This document shows positions 35,681-45,073 of a stretch of 64,000 nucleotides of DNA, piece after piece; within the stretch, counting starts at the first letter, position 1; every line of letters starts with the position of its first letter. A program made the translations under genes and the position numbers. A model generated the notes under the pieces. The model was not told the origin of the DNA. It made no database searches and saw nothing but the letters and a program-made list of their open reading frames with translations. Source of the stretch: an uncultured Chlorobiota bacterium (GTDB taxonomy: Bacteria > Bacteroidota > Ignavibacteria > UBA10030 > UBA6906); the NCBI GenBank assembly GCA_900696645.1, contig CAADGV010000004.1, forward strand, positions 1 through 64,000, in the 5' to 3' direction.

Positions 35681-37522
35681 ATGGGACGAACTGTTAAGAC
35701 CCTCGAAGATGTTACCATTCGCTTCGCGGGTGATTCCGGAGACGGCATGCAGCTCACCGGAACGCAATTTACCAACACCGCTGCCGCGCTCGGCAATGAC
35801 CTGAGCACGCTGCCCGATTATCCGGCGGAGATTCGCGCCCCCGCGGGAACGACGTACGGCGTCAGCGGATTTCAGATTCACTTCGGCAGTACGGATATTC
35901 TTACGCCCGGCGATACATGTGATGTTCTTGTCGCCATGAATCCCGCCGCGCTGATTACCAATGTGAAGATGCTGCGGGAAAACGGAACGGTTATCGTCAA
36001 CGAAGACGCGTTCAACGAAAAGAACCTGAAGCTCGCCGGACTAACGACCAACCCGCTGGAGGATGGTTCGCTCAGCCGCTTTCAGGTGTACAAGGTTCCT
36101 ATCAGCAAAATGACGAGCAATGCGATTGCCGACATGAACCTTTCGACAAAATTCGTAGACAAAACGAAGAACTTCTTTGCGCTCGGACTGATGTACTGGA
36201 TGTACAACCGTCCGCTGGACCAGTCAATCCGCTACATTCAGGACAAGTTCAAGAAGGATCCACAGGTAATTGAAGCCAATACACGCGTGCTTCATGCAGG
36301 CTACAACTACGGCGATACCGTCGAAATCTTCACTACTCGTTATGAAGTAAAGCCGGCAAAACTTTCCCCCGGAAAGTACCGCAACATCATGGGCAATGTT
36401 GCCACCGCACTCGGACTTGTTGCAGCAGCGAAGAAAGCAGGCTTGGAACTTTTCCTCGGCAGCTACCCCATTACACCGGCAAGCGATATTCTCCATGAGC
36501 TTTCGACGATGAAAAACTTCGGCGTGAAGACGTTCCAAGCCGAAGACGAGATTGCCGCTATTTGTTCGGCAATCGGCGCGTCGTATGCGGGAGCGTTGGG
36601 CGCGACAACAACCAGCGGCCCCGGTATGGCGCTCAAAACTGAGGCAATCGGCCTCGCGATCATGCTGGAACTACCGCTTGTTATCGTGAACGTTCAGCGC
36701 GGCGGGCCAAGTACCGGACTTCCGACAAAAACGGAACAGGCAGATCTTCTGCAGGCAGTTGTCGGGAGAAACGGTGAGGCTCCACTCTGTGTCATTGCCG
36801 CATCAACTCCGGCTGATTGCTTCTCTACAGTCTATGAAGCAGCCCGTCTCTCCATCAAGTTCATGACTCCGGTTATCTGTTTGACAGACGGCTACGTGGC
36901 AAACGGTGCCGAACCCTGGCTGATTCCGAACGTCAATGACTTGCCTGAAATTCCTGTAACCTTTGCTAAAGATAAGGCGACATTCCAGCCCTATGCGCGT
37001 GACGAGAAGACCTTGTCACGCCCGTGGGCAATTCCCGGAACGCCGGGACTTGAGCATCGCATCGGAGGATTGGAGAAGGAACATATCACGGGAAATATCA
37101 ACTATGACCCGGACAATCACGATTTCATGATCAAACTCCGTGGAGAAAAAATCGAACGCATCGCTGATGATATCCCGCTGCAAACGGTGGAGGGCGACAG
37201 CGAAGGCGATCTGCTCGTTCTCGGCTGGGGTAGCACCTACGGTTCCATCAAGTCGGCGATTGCGGAAGTACGCGAAGCAGGATATTCTGTTTCACACGCC
37301 CATCTTCGCTATCTCAATCCGTTCCCGAAAAATCTCGGCGAGATTCTCTACAAATTCAAGACTGTGTTGATTCCCGAGATCAACAACGGCCAGCTTATCA
37401 AGCTCATCAGGTCGAAGTATCTTGTTCCGGCTATCGGCTTTAATATGGTCAGAGGGTTGCCGCTTCGGTCAGAAGAAATCGAACAGAAAATTTACGATAT
37501 ACTTGGAGTTAAGAATGGCTGA
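35681..37522 (+). CDS. 2-oxoacid:ferredoxin oxidoreductase, fused gamma-alpha subunit
   Basis: This 613-residue subunit joins the gamma domain (VTIRFAGDSGDGMQLTGTQF, PDYPAEIRAPAGTTYGVSGF, about residues 9-190) to the alpha domain (from about 220: LGSYPITPASDILHEL, ATTTSGPGMALKTEAIGLA, VQRGGPSTGLPTKTEQADLL). The ATG at 35681 follows AGATAGG; the longer frame upstream starts in an AT-rich leader. It is preceded by a perfect Bacteroidetes-type promoter and its end overlaps the beta gene by 8 bases. Two-subunit enzymes of this kind act on 2-oxoglutarate in several Bacteroidetes; substrate is not proven here. Confidence 0.93.
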   Translation: MGRTVKTLEDVTIRFAGDSGDGMQLTGTQFTNTAAALGNDLSTLPDYPAEIRAPAGTTYGVSGFQIHFGSTDILTPGDTCDVLVAMNPAALITNVKMLRENGTVIVNEDAFNEKNLKLAGLTTNPLEDGSLSRFQVYKVPISKMTSNAIADMNLSTKFVDKTKNFFALGLMYWMYNRPLDQSIRYIQDKFKKDPQVIEANTRVLHAGYNYGDTVEIFTTRYEVKPAKLSPGKYRNIMGNVATALGLVAAAKKAGLELFLGSYPITPASDILHELSTMKNFGVKTFQAEDEIAAICSAIGASYAGALGATTTSGPGMALKTEAIGLAIMLELPLVIVNVQRGGPSTGLPTKTEQADLLQAVVGRNGEAPLCVIAASTPADCFSTVYEAARLSIKFMTPVICLTDGYVANGAEPWLIPNVNDLPEIPVTFAKDKATFQPYARDEKTLSRPWAIPGTPGLEHRIGGLEKEHITGNINYDPDNHDFMIKLRGEKIERIADDIPLQTVEGDSEGDLLVLGWGSTYGSIKSAIAEVREAGYSVSHAHLRYLNPFPKNLGEILYKFKTVLIPEINNGQLIKLIRSKYLVPAIGFNMVRGLPLRSEEIEQKIYDILGVKNG

Positions 37523-38552
37523 TACAATCACACAAGACAAAACAACGCCCGTCAAGTTGACGATCAAGGACTTCCAATCCGATCAGGATGTCCGCTGGTG
37601 TCCGGGGTGCGGCGATTACTCGATTCTTGCCCAGGTGCAGCGAGTATTCCCGGAGTTTCCTCATGCGAAGGAGAATTTCGTTGCAGTCTCCGGCATCGGA
37701 TGCTCGAGCCGCTTTCCCTACTACATGGATATCTACGGCATTCACGGCATTCACGGCAGGGCGACTGCAATAGCGTCAGGGGTGAAGATTGCGAATCCGA
37801 AGCTCGACGTGTGGGTGGCAACCGGCGACGGCGACGGCCTGAGCATCGGCGGCAATCACATGATTCACATGCTGCGCCGCAATCTGAACATCAAAATCCT
37901 TCTCTTCAACAACCAGATATACGGACTCACGAAGGGGCAGTACTCGCCCACTTCGTTGTTGGGTCAGGTAACGAAATCCACTCCGATCGGTGTCATCGAT
38001 TATCCGTTCGTTCCTGTTTCGCTGGCACTCGGAGCGAGCGCAACGTTCGTTGCCCGCACGATGGACCGTGACCCGAAACATTTACAGGAAATGGTTCGCA
38101 GAGCGGAAAAACATCAGGGTTCTGCATTCGTTGAGATTTATCAGAACTGCAATGTGTTCAACGACGGGGCGTTCTTCCAGTTCACGGAGAAGGAAACTCG
38201 TGACAATACGATTGTCTACCTCGAGCATGGTAAACCGCTTGTATTCGGCAAGCAAAAGGAAAAAGGAATCCGACTCAACGGCTTCACTCCCGAAGCTGTA
38301 AACATCACGGAAGGTAAGTACTCCGTTACCGATCTTCTCGTTCACAACGAACATGATTCAACGCTTGCGTTCATTCTCGCCAATATGATTCACAACCCCG
38401 AGTTGCCGCGACCGATGGGCGTGTTCCTGTCGCAGGATCGCCCGACGTACGAACATCAGGTTGAGGATCAAATTGCAAGAATGAAATCCAAAAAAGGCGA
38501 AGGCGATTTGCAGAAGTTGTTGGATGGCGATGAAACGTGGGTGATTCAGTAG
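37515..38552 (+). CDS. 2-oxoacid:ferredoxin oxidoreductase, beta subunit (second set)
   Basis: The 345-residue beta subunit has VRWCPGCGDYSILAQVQ, VSGIGCSSRFPYYMD, the ThDP motif VATGDGDGLSIGGNHMIHML and NNQIYGLTKGQYSPTS. Another Cys lies in EIYQNCNVFNDGAF. Its ATG overlaps the end of the fused subunit by 8 bases (ATGGCTGA), so the two are translationally coupled. It is followed by a strong terminator at 38573. It is longer at the C-terminus than the korB paralogue at 16590-17465. Confidence 0.93.
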   Translation: MADTITQDKTTPVKLTIKDFQSDQDVRWCPGCGDYSILAQVQRVFPEFPHAKENFVAVSGIGCSSRFPYYMDIYGIHGIHGRATAIASGVKIANPKLDVWVATGDGDGLSIGGNHMIHMLRRNLNIKILLFNNQIYGLTKGQYSPTSLLGQVTKSTPIGVIDYPFVPVSLALGASATFVARTMDRDPKHLQEMVRRAEKHQGSAFVEIYQNCNVFNDGAFFQFTEKETRDNTIVYLEHGKPLVFGKQKEKGIRLNGFTPEAVNITEGKYSVTDLLVHNEHDSTLAFILANMIHNPELPRPMGVFLSQDRPTYEHQVEDQIARMKSKKGEGDLQKLLDGDETWVIQ

Positions 38553-38572
38553 CCCATTTCTGAATGCTCAAC

Positions 38573-38601
38573 AAAAAGGGAGGCTCTGTGCCTCCCTTTT
38601 T
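38573..38601. terminator. Bidirectional terminator between convergent genes
   Basis: AAAAAGGGAGGC (38573-38584) pairs perfectly with GCCTCCCTTTTT (38590-38601) over a 5-base loop. The A-run on one side and the T-run on the other let it serve both the ferredoxin oxidoreductase operon and the converging lipoprotein gene. Confidence 0.9.
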
Positions 38602-38612
38602 CATTTAGTCAA

Positions 38613-39005
38613 CTACCCTTTTATTACGTAGTGTTTCAATTTCGTTGCACACTCCAACCGCCCTGCCCCTCTTGTAAAACCGTAGTTCTCAATCCTCGCA
38701 TCAGGCTCGAATAGCTCGACGGTAAATCGTGCGCCGATGGGATCCGCACAACGATTGTCAATCGGCTGCCACGCCTGAACAACCGGAAGTCCTGCCGATA
38801 TCATCTCCGAAAGAAGGGCTTCAGGATTCAGAAGAGTTGAGTTGTAGAAGTAGACGAACGAGGTCGAGCCGAATTGCGGAACCTGACCGGCGCTGATTTC
38901 AGATACGGAGAATCCTGCGGCATCGACGGGTGTCGTGTCATTGCAGGCAGATATGCAGAAGGGGATTGCAAGCAAGACTGAAAAGCAGAACTTTCTCATA
39001 CGCAC
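38613..39005 (-). CDS. Small lipoprotein, 130 residues
   Basis: The ATG at 39005 follows AAAGGAG by 7 bases. The signal sequence is short and ends in the lipobox FCISAC (Cys21). The mature part of about 110 residues is beta-rich with two further Cys (NRCADP and LECATK) that could form a disulphide. A Bacteroidetes-type promoter lies at 39043-39073 and a terminator at 38573. Function unknown. Confidence 0.75.
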   Translation of the reverse strand: MRMRKFCFSVLLAIPFCISACNDTTPVDAAGFSVSEISAGQVPQFGSTSFVYFYNSTLLNPEALLSEMISAGLPVVQAWQPIDNRCADPIGARFTVELFEPDARIENYGFTRGAGRLECATKLKHYVIKG

Positions 39006-39042
39006 ACTCCTTTCTCACAAAGAAGTCCATCTTCTCGTAACT

Positions 39043-39073
39043 CGAATCTATGCATGACTTCCGAGACATGCAA
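39043..39073 (-). promoter_or_regulatory. Predicted promoter of the lipoprotein gene
   Basis: On the minus strand TTG (39073-39071), 20 bases, then TAGATTCG (39050-39043) match TTG-N20-TAnnTTTG with one mismatch. The start codon lies about 38 bases downstream. Confidence 0.55.
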
Positions 39074-39114
39074 CTGCTTTGCCTTTTTTGTTGTTAGCCG
39101 ATTGAGTATATTGA

Positions 39115-40152
39115 GTGAACATTCAACAGGATTTCCCCGTTTTATTGATGAACCACAGAATACAGGCGGTCGCCGACGTACTTAAGAAATACAGGACTTT
39201 TGTTCTCACGACACACGTCAATCCCGACGGCGACGGGCTGGGCTCGGAAGTGGCGCTTGCAGAATGGCTCATCACTCAAGGCAAGCAGGTTCATATACTC
39301 AACCACAGCGCCACGCCCGATTTCTATTCCTTTCTCGACCCGAACAATCGCATCAAGCAGTTCAACGAAGCGACCGATGCCCGCACACTCGCCGACGCTG
39401 ATGTCATTGTCGTGTTGGATACGAACCACACGGACAGGGTTCGTTCGATGCAAGCACATCTTCTCAGCAGCAAGGCAATCAAAGTGTGCATCGACCATCA
39501 TCTCGATCCGGAGGATTTTGCTGATCATTATCTTATCGATGATGATGCAACTTCAACGGGCGAAATTGTGTACCGCTTGCTGGTTCACCTGAACGAAAAC
39601 AGCCTCTCCCCTCTCATCTCGCAGGCTTTATACTGTGCAATCATGACGGACACCGGCTCGTTTCGCTTTCCTCGTGTCGATGCGGAGATTCACAGGATTA
39701 TCGCCCGCCTGATAGAATGCGGCGCCGACCCCGTGCAGATTTATCACGAAGTGTACGAACAATGGACTGCAGGGCGTGTGCAATTACTCGGCGACGCTCT
39801 GGCGAGTCTGCGAACAGAATACAACGGCCGTCTCGCCCACATTACTATCACGCAGAATGATCTGAAGCAAACCGGTACAACAGAAGTCGACACGGACAAT
39901 TTCACGATCTACCCGATGCAAGTAGCGGGAGTTGTAGCGGGAATACTGTTTCTCGAATTGAAAGACGGTATCAAAATGAGTTTCCGTTCGAAGGGCGATA
40001 TTCCCATCAACGAGCTTGCAAAGGAATTCGGCGGCAACGGACACAAAAACGCAGCAGGGGCCAGACTGTATAATTGCTCACTCGCCGACATAAAGGAAGT
40101 AGTTTTGAAAGCGGCATCCAAATACATCACCAACGGGGGATTTCCTGCATGA
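39115..40152 (+). CDS. nrnA: DHH-family phosphoesterase, NrnA-like
   Basis: The 345-residue protein is a DHH/DHHA1 bifunctional oligoribonuclease and pAp or cyclic-dinucleotide-product phosphatase type. Motifs are THVNPDGDGLGSEVAL, VIVVLDTNHTDR, KVCIDHHLDPEDFADHYLID (DHH) and the C-terminal GGNGHKNAAGAR of DHHA1. The start is a GTG at 39115; an ATG at 39148 is an alternative. Its stop overlaps the pepA start (ATGA), so the two are coupled. Cleavage of nanoRNA and pAp is the usual role; other DHH substrates are possible. Confidence 0.88.
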   Translation: MNIQQDFPVLLMNHRIQAVADVLKKYRTFVLTTHVNPDGDGLGSEVALAEWLITQGKQVHILNHSATPDFYSFLDPNNRIKQFNEATDARTLADADVIVVLDTNHTDRVRSMQAHLLSSKAIKVCIDHHLDPEDFADHYLIDDDATSTGEIVYRLLVHLNENSLSPLISQALYCAIMTDTGSFRFPRVDAEIHRIIARLIECGADPVQIYHEVYEQWTAGRVQLLGDALASLRTEYNGRLAHITITQNDLKQTGTTEVDTDNFTIYPMQVAGVVAGILFLELKDGIKMSFRSKGDIPINELAKEFGGNGHKNAAGARLYNCSLADIKEVVLKAASKYITNGGFPA

Positions 40153-41657
40153 TCTCATTTCGCACTGAACACGCAAGTGTAACACGGATACAGGCCGATG
40201 TTGTCACTTGCTTTATTTCTGAAGATGAACGCAACTACAAGCAACAAATCGCTTCGCTCAAGCAGCATTTTCCGAGTCTGTTGCCGGCCTTCAATGCGGG
40301 AACGTTCACCGGGAAGTTTCAGGAAACCATCACCCTTTTTCCTTCTGAAAGGACGTTCACTCTGCTTCTTGTCGGATTAGGCAAGAGTGAGAAGCTGTCG
40401 ATTGAAAGAATCCGGAAAGCCGCAGCAACCGCAGCAAAGACAGCAAACTCCCTGATGGGTAAATCGCTTGCCCTCATCGTGCCTGACCCGGCAACAATTT
40501 CATCAGAATGTTTCGAGAGTGATGTATATACCATCAGTGTTGCGCTTGCTGAAGGGTCGGGTCTCAGTCTTTACAAATTCAATAAATATCTGACCGGAGA
40601 GAACGGCGGAAAGATTTCGATCAAGCAGATCATTCTTGTTGCCGGTAGAGCCGACGGGTTGAGGGATGTCAAGAATGCTGTCGCATTTGCAGCTACTGTC
40701 ATTGAAGCCACGTGTTTCGCCCGCGATCTTGCCAATGCCCCGCCAAATGAGATATACCCCGAAACTCTCGCGCAAAATGCAAAGCAGGCAGGAAGGAAGA
40801 ACAGGATTTCTGTTACTATCCTGGATGAGAAGAGAATCCAACGCCTGAAGATGGGCGGCGTGCTTGCTGTTGCCAAGGGAAGCGAGAAACCGCCGCGGTT
40901 CATCATCATGGAATACAACAAGAAGCGTAACACTTCAACTATCGTGCTTGTCGGAAAAGGCGTCACGTTCGACTCGGGCGGCATTTCCATCAAGCCCGCC
41001 GCAGGAATGAGCGAAATGAAAATGGATATGGCGGGAGCTGCTGCTGTTATTGCAACAATGCAGGCAGTGGCAAAGCTCAAACTTCCGCTTCATGTTGTGG
41101 GATTGGTCCCTGCGGTCGAAAACCTGCTTTCCGGCCGGGCGATGAAACCCGGAGACATCATCACGCATCTAAATGGCAAAACATCCGAAGTGGATAATAC
41201 CGACGCCGAAGGACGGCTGATTCTCGCAGATGCACTGTCGTACGCTTCGCGTTACAAACCCGAGATAGTCATCGACCTGGCAACTCTGACGGGTCACGTT
41301 GTTGTGACTCTCGGCCACTTCGCAACGGGAATGCTGGGCAACGACCAGGCAACAATAAACAAGTTGAACGAGGCCGGCGAACGCACGTACGAACGCGTCT
41401 GGCAATTGCCGATGTTTGATGAGTACGAGAAATTGAACAAAAGCGACGTTGCCGATGTTAAGAATTCAGGAGGCCGGGCTGCCGGAACCATTACAGCAGC
41501 ATTCTTCCTCAAACAATTTATCGGAGAATACAAGTGGGTTCACCTCGACATTGCGGGGACGGCAATTCTCGCGGAGCCGTCGGATTATATTCCCAAAGGC
41601 GGATCGGGTGTCGGGGTACGCTTGCTGGTTGATTTTCTCCGTCATTTCAAGAGGTAA
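40149..41657 (+). CDS. pepA: Leucyl aminopeptidase (M17)
   Basis: The 502-residue enzyme has the M17 core: GKGVTFDSGGISIKPAAGM, KMDMAGAAAVIATMQAV and the signature NTDAEGRLILADAL, with all metal-binding Asp, Glu and Lys residues recognisable. The ATG at 40149 overlaps the nrnA stop. It removes N-terminal residues from peptides in the cytoplasm. It is followed after 29 bases by the GWxTD protein gene. Confidence 0.95.
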   Translation: MISFRTEHASVTRIQADVVTCFISEDERNYKQQIASLKQHFPSLLPAFNAGTFTGKFQETITLFPSERTFTLLLVGLGKSEKLSIERIRKAAATAAKTANSLMGKSLALIVPDPATISSECFESDVYTISVALAEGSGLSLYKFNKYLTGENGGKISIKQIILVAGRADGLRDVKNAVAFAATVIEATCFARDLANAPPNEIYPETLAQNAKQAGRKNRISVTILDEKRIQRLKMGGVLAVAKGSEKPPRFIIMEYNKKRNTSTIVLVGKGVTFDSGGISIKPAAGMSEMKMDMAGAAAVIATMQAVAKLKLPLHVVGLVPAVENLLSGRAMKPGDIITHLNGKTSEVDNTDAEGRLILADALSYASRYKPEIVIDLATLTGHVVVTLGHFATGMLGNDQATINKLNEAGERTYERVWQLPMFDEYEKLNKSDVADVKNSGGRAAGTITAAFFLKQFIGEYKWVHLDIAGTAILAEPSDYIPKGGSGVGVRLLVDFLRHFKR

Positions 41658-41686
41658 GTTGTCACAGGATTTATGAGGAGGGTAGA

Positions 41687-43048
41687 ATGATACGCATGAT
41701 CGTTGTGTTGGCTGGTGTGTTGCTGATAAGCTCAGTCCGGGCGCAACAACAAGGGGCATTGCAGCCCACTGGTCAAGCCGAAACTCCGCAGTTCATGTTC
41801 TACGAAGCAATCAATCTTGTGGATCAGGACTCGACACAATCACGCATCGATATTCCGTATCGGGTCGACAACAATTTCTTTATTGCTGTAAAGAATACTG
41901 AGCCTTCCCTCCAATCGCCATTCATGCGGCGGGGCGAAGTTTTGATCGAGTTGCTGGACAAGAACGGTATTTCAAAGGCCCGCGACATTAACCGCTTCAC
42001 GATTCCCGCTTTTAGTACAGAATCCGTTCCTGAGGAGAAGAACTGGTATCACGGCATCGCGTCGTTTTCCGTGGTACCCGGCGAGTACACGATCGTCTTT
42101 GAAATTGACGATTTAGAATCCGAGCGCAAATTTCTTGAGCGCAACAAGAAGATCGGGGCGGTGCATTTCTCCGGGTCCTCGTTGCGTACCTCAACTCCCA
42201 TATTTGTTCAGACTGTACGGAATGACACTCTCGCGTTGCAGAACTTCGGCGGCAATATAGGTTTTGGCAGTACAGCATCCCTCTATCTGCAACTCTACTC
42301 CGATGCATTGGTGGCGGAGCCGGTTCGTGTCGAATACACGATTTCAACCCAGCCGTTCATGTTTCAGGATCCGAAAGTGATGGTGTCCGACACGATCAAT
42401 CAGCTTCCGCTTATGTTGCACACCAGGCCTGAAGTCGTCAGTGCCGGGAATGCGGCGCCGTCTTATGTACCAACGCCCGATGAGAATGCAAAGAATACGG
42501 CTGCCATCCTCATTTCATTAGGCGCGGAAAAACTCCCTCTTCGCCCGTTTGAGCTGGAGATGAGAATCATGCAGGGAACGCTATCCGCAACCGTGAAGAA
42601 ACCGTTCCTGATGGTGTGGCCCGAAATGCCGTCATCATTGCGCGACGTCGATTTTGCGTTGGAGGCGCTGCGACATATCACTCGCGAGTCCGAGTATGAT
42701 TCGTTGCTGCGAGGTTCACGGGATGCGCGACTTCGGAACCTCGAAGAATTCTGGAAACGGAAAGATCGCACGCCCGACACCGACTACAACGAAGTGATGG
42801 TTGAATACTACCGGCGTGTGGATTACACAATGCGGGCATTCAGTTCAATGAAAGGAGGCGACGGATACAAAACAGATCGTGGCAAAATCTATATTCTCTA
42901 CGGCCCGCCGACAAAAACAGAGCGTTCGCTTGACCCGAACGCAGGCTTTCAAGAAGTGTGGCTGTATGAGAAGCAAGCCCGAAGGTTCGTCTTTCGTGAT
43001 CAAGCACGGTCCGGCAACTACACATTGGTGGCAACGCAAAATCTCTGA
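41687..43048 (+). CDS. GWxTD-domain exported protein
   Basis: The start follows GAGGAGGG. A signal peptide ends near VRAQ (residue 19). The C-terminal 130 residues form the GWxTD domain: LRHITRESEYDSLLRG, a helix with FWKRKD, then MVEYYRRVDY and DGYKTDRGKIYILYGPP. The name-giving motif reads GYKTDRG here, with Tyr replacing Trp. The N-terminal 300 residues are beta-rich and unrecognised. Such proteins are typical of Bacteroidetes/Chlorobi and related phyla; function is unknown. It overlaps pdxA by one base (TGATG). Confidence 0.82.
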   Translation: MIRMIVVLAGVLLISSVRAQQQGALQPTGQAETPQFMFYEAINLVDQDSTQSRIDIPYRVDNNFFIAVKNTEPSLQSPFMRRGEVLIELLDKNGISKARDINRFTIPAFSTESVPEEKNWYHGIASFSVVPGEYTIVFEIDDLESERKFLERNKKIGAVHFSGSSLRTSTPIFVQTVRNDTLALQNFGGNIGFGSTASLYLQLYSDALVAEPVRVEYTISTQPFMFQDPKVMVSDTINQLPLMLHTRPEVVSAGNAAPSYVPTPDENAKNTAAILISLGAEKLPLRPFELEMRIMQGTLSATVKKPFLMVWPEMPSSLRDVDFALEALRHITRESEYDSLLRGSRDARLRNLEEFWKRKDRTPDTDYNEVMVEYYRRVDYTMRAFSSMKGGDGYKTDRGKIYILYGPPTKTERSLDPNAGFQEVWLYEKQARRFVFRDQARSGNYTLVATQNL

Positions 43049-44037
43049 TGCGCACAAGCAACAAGCCCGTCATAGCAATTACGGTCGGTGATTTCAACGG
43101 CATTGGGCCGGAGGTGACGCTCAAAAGCCTCCGGCATCCCGCTCTCCGAAGTGCTTGTCGCATTGTCCTCATCGGGCCGCGAGAAGTGTACTCGTATTAC
43201 TCCGGCAAATCATGGTTTGATCCTCCGCCCGGATTCTCGCTCATTGAGACACCCGCCATTTCCCGAACAAATATCTCCCCCGGAAAACTCTCGAAGCAAG
43301 CAGGCGCCACTGCGGCGTTCGCCATCGAAGCCGCCGCCAGAGCTGTTCAAGTCGGTATTGCTGATGCAATCGTTACCGCGCCGGTTTCAAAGCAGGCGTT
43401 ACATCTTGCGGGCGTTGATTTTCCGGGACAAACGGAAATGGTGCAGCAACTGTCGCATTCGCCGAAGGTTGCCATGATGCTCGTGTCGCGAACGATGCGC
43501 GTGGGGCTTGTTACCATTCACATTCCTCTCAGCAAAGTCGCAAAGATGCTGACAACGCAGCTTCTTCGGGAAAGAATCGGTATCATTCATTCGGCGTTGA
43601 AGACGGATTGGAGAATTCGCAAGCCGACACTTGCCGTGCTCGGACTCAATCCTCACGCAAGTGAAGGCGGTGATATCGGGACTGAAGATGTGAAGATTGT
43701 CCAACCGGTTGTGCACGAGTTTCAGAGGGAGGGAATGAAAATCGAGGGCCCTTTCCCTGCCGATGCATTTTTCGGAACATACAAGCCGGGAATGTTCGAC
43801 GCAATTGTTGCAATGTATCACGATCAGGGATTGATTCCGCTCAAGATGTCGTCGTTCGGCAAGGGGGTTAACATCTCCGTTGGACTCAATATCGTCCGCA
43901 CGTCGCCCGATCACGGCACGGCATTCGACATCGCAGGAAAAGCCATAGCTAATCCCGGCAGCATGATTGAGGCAATCACGCTTGCAGCACAAGTTGTACG
44001 GAACAGAAGACTCGCTCAGAAAGCAGGAAGAACATGA
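43048..44037 (+). CDS. pdxA: 4-hydroxythreonine-4-phosphate dehydrogenase
   Basis: The 329-residue enzyme acts in the DXP-independent-of-plants route of pyridoxal 5'-phosphate synthesis. Motifs are ITVGDFNGIGPEVTLKSL, TAPVSKQALHLAGVDFPGQT, LNPHASEGGDIGTED (metal His) and AMYHDQGLIPLKM (metal His), with the last His in TSPDHGTAFDIAGK. Length is normal. Its stop overlaps the ftsE start by 4 bases. Confidence 0.95.
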   Translation: MRTSNKPVIAITVGDFNGIGPEVTLKSLRHPALRSACRIVLIGPREVYSYYSGKSWFDPPPGFSLIETPAISRTNISPGKLSKQAGATAAFAIEAAARAVQVGIADAIVTAPVSKQALHLAGVDFPGQTEMVQQLSHSPKVAMMLVSRTMRVGLVTIHIPLSKVAKMLTTQLLRERIGIIHSALKTDWRIRKPTLAVLGLNPHASEGGDIGTEDVKIVQPVVHEFQREGMKIEGPFPADAFFGTYKPGMFDAIVAMYHDQGLIPLKMSSFGKGVNISVGLNIVRTSPDHGTAFDIAGKAIANPGSMIEAITLAAQVVRNRRLAQKAGRT

Positions 44038-44696
44038 TTCAGTTTTCCAACGTCACGGCGGCGTTCGACGGGCACAATGTTCTTGAAGATGTGTCCGTTC
44101 AAATCAATCCCGGAGAGTTCGTCTTTGTTGTCGGGCAAACGGGCAGCGGCAAGAGTACACTGCTTCGCCTGATGTATATGGATGTGATGCCGGAAAAGGG
44201 AGCCGTTATCGTCGGCAAGTACAACTCGCAAACCATTCAAACAAATGAGAAGCCCTACTTGCGGCGGACGCTTGGCATTGTGTTTCAGGATTTCCGGCTG
44301 ATGGAAGACAGAAGCGTGTACGAAAACGTCGCTTTCACGCTGCACGTAACAGGAACGCCGAGAAAAGAGATCAAGAAAAGCGTGCTGCGGGCGCTTGCGG
44401 ATGTGGGATTGAGTCACCAGCGCAACAAAATGGCGCTTGAACTTTCAGGAGGCGAGCAGCAGCGCGTGGTGATTGCGCGGGCGCTTGTGAACGACCCTCT
44501 CTTCCTTCTCGCCGACGAACCGACCGGAAACCTCGACCCCACAACATCATGGGACATCTTGCAGCTTCTCAAGGCTATCAACACCCGCGGCACTGCCATA
44601 ATAATGGCAACGCACAACCATGAGCTGGTGAAACGAATGAACGCAAGAGTTATTGAGATTCGTGACGGGAAGTTGATTGAGGTGAAGGATTTTTAG
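44034..44696 (+). CDS. ftsE: FtsE-type ABC ATPase
   Basis: The 220-residue protein has Walker A VGQTGSGKSTLLRLMYMDV, Q-loop VFQDFRLMEDRSVYENV, signature LSGGEQQRVVIARAL and Walker B FLLADEPTGNLDP. The QTGSGKST and MEDRSVYENVA segments fit FtsE more than other lipoprotein-exporter ATPases. FtsE works with the membrane partner FtsX to control septal peptidoglycan hydrolases. No ftsX follows; the next gene is a DUF2283 protein. A LolD-like role is a less likely alternative. Confidence 0.85.
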   Translation: MIQFSNVTAAFDGHNVLEDVSVQINPGEFVFVVGQTGSGKSTLLRLMYMDVMPEKGAVIVGKYNSQTIQTNEKPYLRRTLGIVFQDFRLMEDRSVYENVAFTLHVTGTPRKEIKKSVLRALADVGLSHQRNKMALELSGGEQQRVVIARALVNDPLFLLADEPTGNLDPTTSWDILQLLKAINTRGTAIIMATHNHELVKRMNARVIEIRDGKLIEVKDF

Positions 44697-44731
44697 TGCT
44701 TGATGCTTACCGGACGATGGGAGAAAAAAGG

Positions 44732-44935
44732 ATGAAAATAGAGTACGACTCCAAAACGGATTTACTGTATCTCAGGTTCGATGAACGGAAGCAGCAAGCC
44801 GTGAACAAGCGAGTATCCGATGAGATCGTCCTCGATATCGGAGATGGGGATAAGATTATCGGGATCGAAATTCTGGATGCATCAAAAATGGTCAGTCTCG
44901 ACCGACTGCTTCCTGTGGCAACCGAGGCTGCATAG
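44732..44935 (+). CDS. DUF2283 protein
   Basis: The 67-residue protein begins MKIEYDSKTDLLYLRFDERK and contains DEIVLDIGDGDKIIGIEILDASK, the typical DUF2283 beta-hairpin domain. The ATG at 44732 follows AAAAAAGG; an upstream in-frame start at 44696 adds residues outside the domain. Function unknown. It ends the plus-strand run that began at nrnA. Confidence 0.85.
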   Translation: MKIEYDSKTDLLYLRFDERKQQAVNKRVSDEIVLDIGDGDKIIGIEILDASKMVSLDRLLPVATEAA

Positions 44936-44991
44936 AGAGAGTTTCCCAAGTTAGAGTTTATTCGTGACCTTCGTGTTCTTCGTGGATTATC

Positions 44992-45064
44992 TCACCGCTG
45001 AGGCGCAGAGAACGCGGAGGGAAGCTCAGAACCTCACTCAGCGACCTCGGCGTCTCTGCGGTGA
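44992..45064. repeat. Inverted-repeat element, TCACCGCAGAG family
   Basis: The left arm at 44992-45019 (TCACCGCTGAGGCGCAGAGA and on) matches the complement of 45037-45064 at about 22 of 28 positions. From memory, arms of this kind are a widespread dispersed repeat. Just before it, 44962-44986 reads CTTCGTG twice, part of a related repeat. The element ends 10 bases from the stop of the NifU-like gene. Confidence 0.7.
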
Positions 45065-45073
45065 ACTCTCTCG

